A stretch of DNA of 64,000 bases, from assembly GCA_944388145.1 (NCBI GenBank), contig CALXHQ010000009.1, forward strand, positions 45,182 to 109,181, in the 5' to 3' direction. The notes beneath the pieces were generated by a model. The model saw only the letters and a program-made list of their open reading frames with translations, made no database searches and was not told the origin of the DNA. The stretch comes from an uncultured Gemmiger sp. Its GTDB lineage: Bacteria; Bacillota; Clostridia; Oscillospirales; Ruminococcaceae. Below are positions 18,051-27,405 of this stretch, piece after piece; positions within the stretch are counted from its first letter, which is position 1; each line of letters starts with the position of its first letter. The position numbers were made by a program, and so were the translations under genes.

Positions 18051-18905
18051 TCATTTTTCCCCGGTGCCGGTCTCAGCGGCAGCAGCGCTGTCCAGCTGGC
18101 CCAGGTCCACCGTCACGGCGCGGCAGCCCATGGATTCAAAACTGGACCAAAACTCATCCCGGTCCACCATCTCCCAGCCCTGCAGGGGGTTGGCCACCAG
18201 ATACTGGTCGCCGTAAATGTCCGCCACCGTCACGCAGTGCAGATTGTTGTAGGGCACATACTCCTCGCCGCTGGGCAGCAGCCAGGAAAAGGTGCTGGTG
18301 CGGTACGGGGCCTGGTAGCCCTGGGTGACCCAGGCTACCACCGGAGTCCCTCCGGCCAGCAGCGCGTCCAGCTCGGCCTGGCTCAGGCCGGAAAGCTGCG
18401 CCATCTGTGCGCCGCCGCCGTTTGCCGCAATCCAGGTATTGCCCGCATCCAGGATAGGCTGCTCAAAGCAATACCAGCCGCCGCTTGCAGAGGAGGCAAT
18501 GCCGGCAAAGGCCTCCTCCGGGGAGGGGCCATACCGCCACTGGCCGTCGTCGCTGTAAGTAAAATCCACCATGGGCAGGCAAGTCTCACACAGTTCCACC
18601 TTGTCGGCGGGGTAACCGGCGGCGGTCAGCACCATGGCCAGGCTGGTCACCTCGCAGCCGTTGGGCAGCTCGGGGGTCTGCATCACCAGGGTGACATTTT
18701 CAAAGGTGCGGGGTTCCGGCGTGGGGGACGGAGTGGGCTGCGCCGTGGGGGCGGCGGACTCTGCCACCGGCACGCTTGCCGAAGCGGCGGCCGTCTCGGC
18801 GGTGGCAAGCAGCATCTCGGCTGCCGGCAGGGTCAGGCAGCCGGTCATCATGCCGGCAGCCAGCAGGCTGCCGCCCAGCATCCCCGCCGTGCGCAGCATC
18901 TTCAA
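18051..18905 (-). CDS. Lipoprotein with C39-like cysteine peptidase domain
   Basis: A 284-aa exported protein. A TTG at 18905 is preferred because AAAGGAG lies 10 nt upstream; the ATG two codons later gives the same protein. The N-terminus is a signal peptide ending GMMTGC (lipidated Cys about 23). A Pro/Thr/Ala-rich linker to residue about 66 follows. The catalytic-type domain then shows PNGCEVTSLAMVL (nucleophile Cys about 84) and LHCVTVADI (His), with NPLQG as the third position. This is the layout of papain-like C39_2 peptidases. Substrate is unknown. It lies just behind the LytTR/GHKL pair but has its own promoter. Confidence 0.85.
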   Translation of the reverse strand: MKMLRTAGMLGGSLLAAGMMTGCLTLPAAEMLLATAETAAASASVPVAESAAPTAQPTPSPTPEPRTFENVTLVMQTPELPNGCEVTSLAMVLTAAGYPADKVELCETCLPMVDFTYSDDGQWRYGPSPEEAFAGIASSASGGWYCFEQPILDAGNTWIAANGGGAQMAQLSGLSQAELDALLAGGTPVVAWVTQGYQAPYRTSTFSWLLPSGEEYVPYNNLHCVTVADIYGDQYLVANPLQGWEMVDRDEFWSSFESMGCRAVTVDLGQLDSAAAAETGTGEK

Positions 18906-18989
18906 CGGACAGCATCTCCTTTTTCGGGTCCTGCCCCAAAGGGGCACTTCCTTTCAATCCATTTGATAACGAAACGGAAATCTATATCG

Positions 18990-19018
18990 ATTATACCCAA
19001 AAAATGTCCTTGTGTAAA
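18990..19018 (-). promoter_or_regulatory. Sigma-A promoter for the C39-like lipoprotein
   Basis: Minus-strand -35 TTTACA (19013-19018), a 17-bp spacer and -10 TATAAT (18990-18995), in a short AT-rich gap. Confidence 0.75.
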
Positions 19019-19034
19019 TGGATTTTTTTGCCGC

Positions 19035-20303
19035 TCAGCTCTGGTGCGGCACCAGCACCCGCAGGATGAACCAGTTGTCCTGGCAATGCACCGTGACGGT
19101 GCCGCCGTATTTCTGGGCGGCGGCCTGCACACTGCGGATACCGTAGCCGTGGGGCGGCAGGCCGTCCGGCCCCATGGGCACCGCCTCCTCGCAGTAATTT
19201 TCAAACCGCAGCATCACAAAGCCGTGCTGGGCAAAGATGGCCACCCGGATCAGCCGCTTTTCGGTGTCGGGCAGGCGCTGCACGCTCTCGGTGGCGTTGT
19301 CCAGCGCAGTGCCCACAATGGTGCAGATGTCCCCCGTGGGCATAAAGTCCAGCAGGTGGCCGTCCGCCACGCAGGTCAGGTTGATGTTGTGCTGCTGGCA
19401 AAAGATATTCTTGGCTGTCAGCAGCGTGTCCAGCACCGGGTTGCCGGTTTTGTTCTGGGCCTCGTACTGCTGGATGCCGGTTTCCATCTCAGCCAGGGCG
19501 GCGGCCTTTTTGCCCGGGTCCTGTTCGGCCCGGATGGCTGCGATCTGCAGCTTCAGATCGTGGCAGTGGCGGTTGATCAGACGGATGCTCTCCCGGCTTT
19601 GCTGGTACTGCTCGTACTGGCGGCGCAGCACGCCGTCCATAGCCTCCAGCTCCCGGTGCAGGCGGGTTTCCCGCAGCTGCTCCTGCTGCACCGACAGCAG
19701 CAGCATACCGGCAAAGTCCACCAGCGTGCGGGTATTGTAGACGCTCATGGTCACCTCCCGCTGCTGGGCAAAGGTCAGGTTGCTGACCGCAAAGGCGGCC
19801 ATGGCCATGATCGCCGCGCTGGCCAGCGCCCGGCCGGTGACGCCCAGCTCGGGGGTCTTGCGCAGGCGGCGGAACTCAAACCAGTAAAAAAAGCCGAACA
19901 CCGCCGCATACACCAGCACAAGCAGCAGCAGGGGCAGCGGCTCTCCGCCGCCGCGCTGGGGCCAAAGCAGGCAATGCAGCTGCCATTCCAGGCTGGCGGC
20001 AAACTCGGCCAGAAGGAAGGCCCGGGCACAGCAGTATCCCGCATCCCCGGCGGGCAAATCGCAGCAGGAATACAGGTACAAAAACATCATGGCCACCGCG
20101 GCTGCCATGCAGGGGATCCACCAGGCCAGCGGCACCTGGCCGGTCAGCTGCAAAAAGACCGCCAGCGCCGCCAGCCAGCCGGCGCTGAGAGCCGCGGTGG
20201 CAGTGCGGCCAAACCGGGGCCTCAGCGCAGCCAGATAGAGCGTGCAGGCCAGCCATTCGGCCAGCGCGGTGTACAGCCGCGGAATATCCGGCAGCGCGGT
20301 CAT
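19035..20303 (-). CDS. GHKL-type sensor histidine kinase (AgrC/HPK10-like)
   Basis: A 422-aa membrane kinase. Five or six hydrophobic helices occupy residues about 10-190, then a coiled-coil linker (QEQLRETRLHRELEAMDG). The phospho-acceptor region INRHCHDLKLQI follows, then a C-terminal ATPase domain with the N-box GTALDNATESV and a G-box near PPHGYGIRSV. It should autophosphorylate and pass phosphate to the LytTR regulator encoded just upstream, whose stop overlaps this start by 4 bp (ATGA). No AgrB or AgrD is near it, so the signal is unknown; a peptide or envelope cue would be usual. Confidence 0.9.
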   Translation of the reverse strand: MTALPDIPRLYTALAEWLACTLYLAALRPRFGRTATAALSAGWLAALAVFLQLTGQVPLAWWIPCMAAAVAMMFLYLYSCCDLPAGDAGYCCARAFLLAEFAASLEWQLHCLLWPQRGGGEPLPLLLLVLVYAAVFGFFYWFEFRRLRKTPELGVTGRALASAAIMAMAAFAVSNLTFAQQREVTMSVYNTRTLVDFAGMLLLSVQQEQLRETRLHRELEAMDGVLRRQYEQYQQSRESIRLINRHCHDLKLQIAAIRAEQDPGKKAAALAEMETGIQQYEAQNKTGNPVLDTLLTAKNIFCQQHNINLTCVADGHLLDFMPTGDICTIVGTALDNATESVQRLPDTEKRLIRVAIFAQHGFVMLRFENYCEEAVPMGPDGLPPHGYGIRSVQAAAQKYGGTVTVHCQDNWFILRVLVPHQS

Positions 20304-21010
20304 TTGCTCTCCCCCCCGATAAAGTCGGTGAGCGCCTCCAGAAAGCTCTTTTTCTTGGGGCGGCTGATTTGCAGCAGATACGGGCCCACCTTGGCCTCGT
20401 TCTGCTGCACGGCAGTGACCTGGGCCAGGTTGACCAGATACCCGGAGTTGCACCGGGCAAAGGGCTTGCCGGCCAGCTGTGTCTCAAAAGATTTCAGGGT
20501 GCCAGGGGACAGGAAATCGCCGTCCTCGGTGTAAAGGCGGACGCTGTGGCCCTCGCTTTCCAGATAGTAGATGCTCTCCACGCTGACGCGGCGCAGGCCG
20601 CCCTCCACCGGCACGGCCAGAAAGGTGCGCTGCCGCCGCTGCAGCCGCCCCACCGCCTTTTGCAGCTGCTGCGAAAAGGCAAAGTAGGGTACCGGCTTGA
20701 GCACATAGTCCAGCGCGTCCACCGCGTAGCCCCGGATGGCAAACTGGGCCATGTTGGTGATGAAGATCAGGATAACATCCGGGTCCACCTTGCGGATGGC
20801 CTCGGCGGCGGCCATGCCGTCCATGCGGGCCATCTGCACGTCCAGCAGGATGATGTCGTACACCGGGCGGTAGTCAGAGACAATCTCGTCGCCGTCCGAA
20901 AAACAGGTCAGCTCAAACATCCGGCCAAACTGGCGCTCGTACCGGCGGATATAGTCCACCAGCTGCTGCTGTACCTGCCGGTCATCCTCCACAATCGCAA
21001 TGCGGATCAT
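20300..21010 (-). CDS. LytTR-family response regulator
   Basis: A 236-aa DNA-binding response regulator. The receiver domain begins MIRIAIVEDDRQVQ with the acidic pair ED-D, the phospho-acceptor Asp in IILLDVQMARMDG and the Lys in DYVLKPV. The C-terminal LytTR domain carries YYLESEGHSVRLYT and FARCNSGYLVNLAQV, the family's signature strand. It forms a translationally coupled operon with the kinase at 19035 and has a minus-strand promoter about 110 bp upstream, divergent from rnz. Confidence 0.93.
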   Translation of the reverse strand: MIRIAIVEDDRQVQQQLVDYIRRYERQFGRMFELTCFSDGDEIVSDYRPVYDIILLDVQMARMDGMAAAEAIRKVDPDVILIFITNMAQFAIRGYAVDALDYVLKPVPYFAFSQQLQKAVGRLQRRQRTFLAVPVEGGLRRVSVESIYYLESEGHSVRLYTEDGDFLSPGTLKSFETQLAGKPFARCNSGYLVNLAQVTAVQQNEAKVGPYLLQISRPKKKSFLEALTDFIGGESK

Positions 21011-21121
21011 TCTGGCACCTCCCTGCCGGTCCTGCGCAGTTTTTCAGGATGCAGCCGAAAAATCCGCGTTGTGCCCGATCGATCAGATCCACCCTGGTTG
21101 TAAGAACCGTTATTTGGAACT

Positions 21122-21151
21122 ATTATATCATCGCACCGCCCCTTTGCGCAA
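21122..21151 (-). promoter_or_regulatory. Promoter for the LytTR/GHKL operon
   Basis: Minus-strand -35 TTGCGC (21146-21151), an 18-bp spacer and -10 TATAAT (21122-21127). Confidence 0.65.
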
Positions 21152-21203
21152 ATGTTTGCCGGGCGGCAATTTGCGGCCGGCACTGGCCCCCGGGCGCATA
21201 AGA

Positions 21204-21212
21204 TGGTATAAT
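21204..21212 (+). promoter_or_regulatory. Extended -10 promoter for rnz
   Basis: TGG-TATAAT (21204-21212) lies 72 bp before the rnz start, with no good -35 element; the TGn extension would compensate. Confidence 0.55.
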
Positions 21213-21283
21213 AGCCGCAGACACGGCTGCCTTGCCGTTTTGCGGGCAGCCGGACGGCAGCGTGCGAAAGGAGGCCTGCACCC

Positions 21284-22183
21284 ATGCTGACTGCCACATT
21301 GCTGGGCTGCGGCGGCACCCAACCGCTGCCCGGCCGGGCGCTGTCCAGCCTGGCCGTGACGGTGGGCGGGCACAGTGTGCTGATCGACTGCGGCGAGGGT
21401 ACCCAGGTGGCCGCCCGGCGCTTTGGCGTCAGCGTTTACAAGATGGCCGCGGTGCTGCTGACCCACTACCACGGCGACCACATTTTCGGGCTGCCGGGGC
21501 TGTGGCAGACGATGGCTGCCCAGGGCCGCACCGAGCCGCTGCTGATGGCCGGGCCGCCGGGGCTGGAACAGCTGGTGCGGGCACTTTTGTGCGTGGCGGG
21601 GCCACTGCCCTTTGCCATCCAACTGGCCGAGGATGCCGCCAAGGCCGGGCCGCTGCCGGTGCTGGGCGGGACGGTGCAGGCTTTTCCGCTGCGGCACCGC
21701 ACCCCCTGCTGCGGATATGCCTTCACGCTGCCGCGGGCCGGGCGGTTTAACCCGGCCAGAGCCCGGGCGCTGGGCATCCCGGTGGCGCTGTGGCGCACCC
21801 TGCAGCAGGGCCGGCCCGCCGGGGGATTTCAGCCCCGGCAGGTGCTGGGCCCGCCCCGCCGGGGGCTGAAGGTGGTCTACGCCACCGACACCCGCCCCTG
21901 CGGCGCGCTGGAACAGGCCGCCCGGGACGCTGACCTGCTGTGCATGGACTCCACCTATCCCACCGACGAGTTCCTGGCCAAGGCCAGGGAGTACGGCCAC
22001 GCCACCTGCCCCGAGGTTGGCCGCCTGGCCGCCGGGGCGGGGGTACGCCGCCTGTGGCTGACCCATTACAGCGCCGCCGTCACCGACCCGGCCCCGGGCC
22101 TGGCCGCCGCGCAGGCCTTTTTCCCCGCCGCCGAGGCCGGCTTTGACGGCAAACAGCTCCAGCTGAAATTTGATGAGGAGTAG
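21284..22183 (+). CDS. rnz: Ribonuclease Z (tRNA 3'-end endonuclease)
   Basis: A 299-aa metallo-beta-lactamase fold protein of RNase Z size. MLTATLLGCGGTQPLP is the typical RNase Z start, LIDCGEGTQ precedes the metal motif, and HYHGDHIFGLPGL is the HxHxDH zinc site. Later ligands lie in ATDTRPC, LLCMDSTY and LTHYSAA. RNase Z cuts tRNA precursors after the discriminator base to make the mature 3' end. ATG 21284 follows AAGGAGG. It is the first gene of a plus-strand run with its own extended -10 promoter. Confidence 0.88.
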   Translation: MLTATLLGCGGTQPLPGRALSSLAVTVGGHSVLIDCGEGTQVAARRFGVSVYKMAAVLLTHYHGDHIFGLPGLWQTMAAQGRTEPLLMAGPPGLEQLVRALLCVAGPLPFAIQLAEDAAKAGPLPVLGGTVQAFPLRHRTPCCGYAFTLPRAGRFNPARARALGIPVALWRTLQQGRPAGGFQPRQVLGPPRRGLKVVYATDTRPCGALEQAARDADLLCMDSTYPTDEFLAKAREYGHATCPEVGRLAAGAGVRRLWLTHYSAAVTDPAPGLAAAQAFFPAAEAGFDGKQLQLKFDEE

Positions 22184-22289
22184 CCCCCCGGGTGTATCCG
22201 ATCAATCAAAAGTGCCGGGGATTTTCAGATATCCCCCAATGTCTCATTCCTGATTGCCAATTCCCAGGATGTATTTGAAAAGGGGTTCT

Positions 22290-22628
22290 ATGCATCACAA
22301 ACATCTTTCCACCGTCCTGTTTGTTGCGGCGGTGCTGATCGCCGCCGGGGTGCTGTATCTGGCCACCCACGGCGGTAGCGGCGCGGTGGCGGTGGTCCAG
22401 TACGGCAGCCCGCAAAAGACGCTGCGCCTGCCGCTGGACCGGGACGCCCGCTATGACCTGGAAAGCGGCGGCTACACCATCCACCTGCAGGTACAGGATG
22501 GCGCCATCGCCTTTGTGGACAGCCCCTGCCCCGACCATCTGTGTGAGGGGTTCGGCTGGCTGTCCCGCGCCGGCGACTGGGCCGCCTGCCTGCCCGCCGA
22601 GGCCTCGGTGACCATCGAGGACGGCTGA
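22290..22628 (+). CDS. NusG domain II-like exported protein
   Basis: A 112-aa protein with one N-terminal membrane helix (STVLFVAAVLIAAGVLYLA) and an external small beta domain. The C-terminal pattern VDSPCPDHLCEGFGWLSRAG followed by CLPAE.VTI is the hallmark of the stand-alone NusG domain II family found in Firmicutes. ATG 22290 follows AAAAGGGG; an upstream in-frame ATG is less well placed. Function is unknown; family members often sit near respiratory or thiamine genes, but no such context exists here. Confidence 0.85.
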   Translation: MHHKHLSTVLFVAAVLIAAGVLYLATHGGSGAVAVVQYGSPQKTLRLPLDRDARYDLESGGYTIHLQVQDGAIAFVDSPCPDHLCEGFGWLSRAGDWAACLPAEASVTIEDG

Positions 22629-22690
22629 CCCACGCCGCATATCCGCCATTTTTCCGCGGCAGCCCTGCCGCCCCATCACAAGGAGACAAC

Positions 22691-23188
22691 ATGAACGCAA
22701 GCTACAAACAGGTGACCAAAGCCCGCTACATCGCCCGCGTGGCCGAACTGGCCGAGGAGATTTTCCCCGGCGTGTACAGCAAGCTGGGCGGCAAAAACGG
22801 CCTGCTGCTGGCGCAGAAATACCAGAGCGACGACCTTACCGAGGAGGAGATCCGCTCCGGCGTCAACTATTTTCTCATCTACCTGGGCAGCCGGGAGGTG
22901 GGCTACTTTGCGCTGGACCTGTCCCCCGCGGGGGCGCTGTGCATCCGCCGGCTGTACCTGTGCGCCGACGTGCGGGGCCGGGGCATCGGCCGGGGGGTGA
23001 TCACCTACGCCCAGCGCCTGGCCGAGGGCGACGGCCGCACCCGCCTGTTCATGCAGGTGTGGGCGCGGGATCTTCAGGCCGAGGCCTTTTGCAAAAAGCG
23101 GGGCTTCCGGCCCGCTGGCACCACCCCTGTGGAGGTGCTGCCCGGCGTGACCATGGAGCTGAAAACCTGGGAAAAACTGTGGCGGTAA
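22691..23188 (+). CDS. GNAT-family N-acetyltransferase
   Basis: A 165-aa GNAT. The acetyl-CoA pyrophosphate loop is visible as RRLYLCADVRGRGIGRGVI (R/Q-x-x-G-x-G/A pattern), preceded by YFALDLSP. The final helix/strand contains AEAFCKKRGFRPAGT, the usual C-terminal GNAT element. It transfers an acetyl group from acetyl-CoA to an unknown amine. ATG 22691 follows ACAAGGAG. About 170 bp of featureless sequence separates it from sbcD. Confidence 0.88.
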   Translation: MNASYKQVTKARYIARVAELAEEIFPGVYSKLGGKNGLLLAQKYQSDDLTEEEIRSGVNYFLIYLGSREVGYFALDLSPAGALCIRRLYLCADVRGRGIGRGVITYAQRLAEGDGRTRLFMQVWARDLQAEAFCKKRGFRPAGTTPVEVLPGVTMELKTWEKLWR

Positions 23189-23355
23189 CCCCCGGTTTGC
23201 GGCGGCGCCCCCGCCCATTGCCGGGGGATATCTGACAAAGCGCTCCATCCCTTCGGAAGCCGCCCCCGGGTTTCCCCCTCCCGATCCGTGCGCTCCGCGC
23301 ACGTCATAACTCCTCATTCCGCATTCCTAATTTCAACTCCCCCTGAGGTATTGCC

Positions 23356-24504
23356 ATGCGTTTTCTACATCTGGCCGACCTGCATCTGGGCAAGCGGGTC
23401 AACGGCTTTGACCTGCTGGAGGACCAGCGGGCCATCCTGGAACAGATCCTTGCCCTGTGCGGTCAGCACCGGGTGCAGGCGGTGGTCCTTGCCGGCGACA
23501 TTTACGACGTGCCCCAGCCCCCCGCCGCGGCGGTGCTGCTGCTGGACTGGTTTTTGACCGAGCTGGCCCAGCGGGGCATTGCCGTGCTGGCCATCTCCGG
23601 CAACCACGACAGCGCCGAGCGGCTGGATTATGCCGGGCGGCTGCTGGCCAAACAGGGGGTGTATCTGGCCGGGCGGTTCACCGGCAGCCTGGCGCCGGTG
23701 CGCCTGGCCGACGAGTACGGCCCGGTGGAGTTTGTGCTGCTGCCTTTTGTGCGGGCGGCCACCGTGCGGCATTTTCTGCCCGGGGCCGACATCCGCAGCT
23801 ACGGCGACGCGGTGGCGGCGGCGCTGGCCACCCTGCCCCCCGCCGATGGGGTGCGCCGGGTGTTGGCAGCCCACCAGTTTGTCACTGCCGCCTCCCGCCC
23901 GCCTGAGACCGCCGGCAGCGAAAGCTGCGCCCTGGAGGTGGGCACGGTGGAGCAGGTGGACGCCGCCTGCCTGGCGGGGTTTTGCTACGTGGCGCTGGGG
24001 CACATCCACCGCCCCCAGCAGGTGGGCAGCCCGACGGTGCGCTACGCCGGCAGCCCGCTGTGCTACTCGCTGGACGAGTGCGGCGCCGAAAAGTCCTGCC
24101 CGCTGGTCACACTGGATGCCGACGGCCATGCGGCGGTGAAACTGCTGCCCCTTGTGCCCCGCCGGGCCATGCGGCACCTGACCGGCCCGCTGGATCGCCT
24201 GACCAACCCGGCCAACGTCTGCGACGCCGGCGACTACATCTGGGCCACCCTGACCGACGAGACGCCCCAGCCCGACGCCATGGTCCGGCTGCGGGCGGCC
24301 TACCCCAACGCCATGAAGCTGGACTACGCCCCCCGCAGCGGCGCCCCTGCCGACGCCGCCCTGACCGCCGCGGCGGTGCGCCGCCGCAGCTTTGAGGAGC
24401 TGTTCGCTGACTTCTTTGAGACGGTGCAGGGCCGTGCCCCCACAAAGGCCGAGCAGCAGGCCCTGGATACCTTGCGGGAGGAGGTGGGCCCATGCGGCCG
24501 CTAA
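23356..24504 (+). CDS. sbcD: SbcD exonuclease subunit (Mre11-like)
   Basis: A 382-aa calcineurin-like nuclease. Metal-binding phosphoesterase motifs appear in order: MRFLHLADLHLGKR (D-x-H), VLAGDIYD (GDxxD), ISGNHDSAERL (GNHD), then LAAHQFV and ALGHIHRPQ (GHxH). With SbcC it cleaves hairpins and double-strand DNA ends during repair and replication. The stop overlaps the sbcC start by 13 bp, so the subunits are coupled. Length fits the family. Confidence 0.95.
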   Translation: MRFLHLADLHLGKRVNGFDLLEDQRAILEQILALCGQHRVQAVVLAGDIYDVPQPPAAAVLLLDWFLTELAQRGIAVLAISGNHDSAERLDYAGRLLAKQGVYLAGRFTGSLAPVRLADEYGPVEFVLLPFVRAATVRHFLPGADIRSYGDAVAAALATLPPADGVRRVLAAHQFVTAASRPPETAGSESCALEVGTVEQVDAACLAGFCYVALGHIHRPQQVGSPTVRYAGSPLCYSLDECGAEKSCPLVTLDADGHAAVKLLPLVPRRAMRHLTGPLDRLTNPANVCDAGDYIWATLTDETPQPDAMVRLRAAYPNAMKLDYAPRSGAPADAALTAAAVRRRSFEELFADFFETVQGRAPTKAEQQALDTLREEVGPCGR

Positions 24505-27308
24505 CACTGGAACTGTGCGCCTTTGGCCCCTATGCTGGCAAAACGGTGCTGGATTTTTCCGCTTTTGGCAAGGGCGGTTTGTTTTTGATCTCGGGCGACA
24601 CCGGCGCCGGCAAGACGGCGCTGTTTGACGCCATCACCTTTGCCCTGTACGGTGAGGTCACCGGCCGCTACCGGGAACCGTCCATGCTGCGCAGCGACTT
24701 TGCCGACCCCGCCGCCACCGCCTATGTCCGGCTGACCTTTGAGCACGCCGGGCGGCAGTACACCGTCACCCGCCAGCCGGAGCAGCAGCGCCGCAAGGCC
24801 CGGGGCGAGGGCTTTACCACCCTGGCCGCCAAGGCCGAGCTGGTGCGGGAACCGGAGGCCCCGATCTCCGGGATGCGGCAGGTGACCGGGGCGGTGACGG
24901 CGCTTTTGGGCATCGACGCCCAGCAGTTTGCCCAGGTGTCGATGCTGGCGCAGAACGACTTTACCCGCCTGCTGAACGCCCCCTCCGCCGACCGCACCAG
25001 GATTTTGCGGCAGATCTTCGGCACCGGCAGCTACCAGCAGCTGGCGGACGCCGCCGCCGACCACGCCCGCCAGGCGGAAAAGGCCGCCGCGGCGGCAAAT
25101 TCCGCTCTGCTGGTGCAGATGGGCAGTTTACAGGCTGCCCCCGATGCCGCTGAGGCCCCCGTCCTGGCCGCGCTGCAGGCCGCCCGGGACCCTTACCGCG
25201 CCGCCGAGGCCGCCGCCCTGGCGGCGGCGCTGATCGACGTCGACACGGCCGCTGCCTCCGCCGCCGAAAAGAAGGTGCAGGCCCTGGACGAGGGCATTGC
25301 CAAATCCGCCGCCGCGCTGGAGACCGCCCGCAGCCGGGCGGGGCAATACCGGGAGCTGGCCCGGGCGCGCCGGGACCTGGCCGAAAAGCAGCAGGCCCTG
25401 CCCGCGCTGCAGGCCGGCTGGGACAAGACCGAGGCCCGCCGCCCCGAGCTGGAGCAGCTGACCGCCCGGCTGCACGCCCTGGAGACGGAGCTGCCCCGCT
25501 ACCGCGCCCTGGAGGAGAGCCGCGCCGCCGCCAAAGCCGCCCGCCGGGCCGCTGATGCCGACGCCCGCGCCGAGGCCGACGCCAAAGCCGCCCTGGATGC
25601 CACCGACCAGGCCCTTGCCGAGACCGGGCAGCAGCTGGCCGGCCTGGGCGCCCCCGAAGCCGAGCTGCCCCGGATGCAGGCCCAGGTTGACACGGCGCAG
25701 GCCCTGCTGGACGCCTGCACCGCCTGTTTGGAGGAGCTGCCCCGGGTGCGCCGGGCCGAGTCCGACGCCGCCGGCGCCCGCGCCGCCTACCAGGCCGCCC
25801 AGGCAAAGGCAGACCGGGCCGCCGCTGACCACACCGCGCTGCTGCACAGCCTGAATGCCCAGCGGGCCGGCCTGCTGGCCAAGGACCTGGCGGAGGGGAC
25901 GCCCTGCCCGGTCTGCGGCGCCACCCATCACCCGGCGCCGGCCGCGCTGCCCCCCGCCGCCGTGACCGAGACCCAGGTGGACGCCGCCGCCCAGGCCATG
26001 GCCGCGGCGCAGAAAGTCGCAACCCGCGCCAGCGAGTCTGCCGGCAGTGGGACCGCCGCCGCCAAAGCCGCCCGCCAGGCGCTGACCAAAGCGGCGGACA
26101 GCTTTTTCGCCCGCCGGGGTGCCCGGTACGACGGCCCCGCCGCCGCGCAGTTGGAGGACGCCGCCCTGCAAACCGCCCTGCAAACCCAGCGGGACAGCCT
26201 GCGCGCCGGGCTGGCGGGGCTGCAAACCCGGATCCGCGACCTGACCGCCCGCCAGGCCCACGCCGCCCAGTTGACCGCCCGCCGGGACAAGCTAACCCGG
26301 ACCCGCGCCGGGCAGCTGGAAGCCTGGAACGCCGCCCGGCAGAAGGCCGCCGCCTCAGCCAACGCGGCCGCCGCCCGGCAGGCCGCAGCCGACACCGCCG
26401 CCCGCGACCTGCCCTACCCGGATGTGCAGGCACTGAACGAGGCACGCGGGGCACTTGCCCGCCAGGCGGGGCAGCTGCGGGCCGACCTGGACGACGCCGC
26501 AGCCGCCCGGCAGCAGGCACAGGACAGTATCCGGACGCTGGAAGCCCGCACCGCCGCGCTGGAACAGGCGCTGGCCGCCGGGCAGGACGCCCCGGACGAC
26601 GCCGCCCTGGCCGCCATGGGGGAGGCCCTGGCCGACCTGCGCAGCCAACGCACCGATGCCGAATCCGCCCGTCAGGCCGCCGCGCTGCGGCTGGCCGCCA
26701 ACCGGGCCGCCGCCAAACAGCTGGCCGACGCCCGCAAAACCGCCGACGCCGCCCGGGACAGCTTTGCCACCTGGGACAGCCTGGCCCGCACGCTGAAGGG
26801 TAACCTGCCGGGACGGATCAAACTGCCCTTTGAGCAGTATGTCCAGGCCTTCTATTTCGACGAGGTGATCGATGCCGCCAACCGCCGCTTTACCCGCATG
26901 ACCGACGGCCAGTACACGCTGCGCCGCCGCAAAAGCGAGGCCCTGGGCGACCGCACCGCGCTGGACCTGGACGTGTTCGACGCCTACACCGGCAAAGTGC
27001 GCCCGGTGGCAAGCCTTTCGGGCGGGGAAAGCTTTATGGCTGCGCTGAGCCTGGCGCTGGGCATCAGCGACAGCATCCAGCAGAGTGCCGGCGGCGTGCG
27101 CATCGACACCCTCTTTATCGACGAGGGCTTTGGCACCCTGGACGCCGAGGCACTGGAAAAGGCGGTGGATACGCTGGCCGGTCTGGCCGGCAGCGACCGC
27201 CTGGTGGGGGTGATCAGCCACGTGGAGGCGCTGCAAAACCGCCTGACCCGCCAGATCCGTGTCCGCAAAACCCGCGCCGGCAGCACCGCCCGGCTGGTGC
27301 TGGAGTGA
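24492..27308 (+). CDS. sbcC: SbcC ATPase subunit (Rad50-like)
   Basis: A 938-aa SMC-like ATPase. N-terminal MRPLTLELCAFGPYAG with Walker A SGDTGAGKTALFD, a Q-loop region QVSMLAQNDF, two long Ala-rich coiled coils, and the zinc hook CPVCGATHHP at the apex (about residue 472). The C-terminal head follows, with signature VASLSGGESFMAAL, Walker B DTLFIDEGFGTLD and a switch His in ISHVEAL. It dimerises through the hook and drives SbcD nuclease. It is somewhat shorter than the E. coli protein because of shorter coiled coils. A terminator lies right after. Confidence 0.95.
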   Translation: MRPLTLELCAFGPYAGKTVLDFSAFGKGGLFLISGDTGAGKTALFDAITFALYGEVTGRYREPSMLRSDFADPAATAYVRLTFEHAGRQYTVTRQPEQQRRKARGEGFTTLAAKAELVREPEAPISGMRQVTGAVTALLGIDAQQFAQVSMLAQNDFTRLLNAPSADRTRILRQIFGTGSYQQLADAAADHARQAEKAAAAANSALLVQMGSLQAAPDAAEAPVLAALQAARDPYRAAEAAALAAALIDVDTAAASAAEKKVQALDEGIAKSAAALETARSRAGQYRELARARRDLAEKQQALPALQAGWDKTEARRPELEQLTARLHALETELPRYRALEESRAAAKAARRAADADARAEADAKAALDATDQALAETGQQLAGLGAPEAELPRMQAQVDTAQALLDACTACLEELPRVRRAESDAAGARAAYQAAQAKADRAAADHTALLHSLNAQRAGLLAKDLAEGTPCPVCGATHHPAPAALPPAAVTETQVDAAAQAMAAAQKVATRASESAGSGTAAAKAARQALTKAADSFFARRGARYDGPAAAQLEDAALQTALQTQRDSLRAGLAGLQTRIRDLTARQAHAAQLTARRDKLTRTRAGQLEAWNAARQKAAASANAAAARQAAADTAARDLPYPDVQALNEARGALARQAGQLRADLDDAAAARQQAQDSIRTLEARTAALEQALAAGQDAPDDAALAAMGEALADLRSQRTDAESARQAAALRLAANRAAAKQLADARKTADAARDSFATWDSLARTLKGNLPGRIKLPFEQYVQAFYFDEVIDAANRRFTRMTDGQYTLRRRKSEALGDRTALDLDVFDAYTGKVRPVASLSGGESFMAALSLALGISDSIQQSAGGVRIDTLFIDEGFGTLDAEALEKAVDTLAGLAGSDRLVGVISHVEALQNRLTRQIRVRKTRAGSTARLVLE

Positions 27309-27317
27309 CGGCACCCA

Positions 27318-27352
27318 AACGGCGCCGGGGGCAGCCGCCCGCGCCGTTTTTC
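27318..27352 (+). terminator. Terminator after sbcDC
   Basis: AACGGCGC (27318-27325) pairs with GCGCCGTT (27341-27348), followed by TTTCC; located 10 bp after the sbcC stop. Confidence 0.7.
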
Positions 27353-27405
27353 CGTTTTTGTCCGGCTTTTTGCCCCCGACTCCGCCTTTGCAAAGGAGGC
27401 TACCC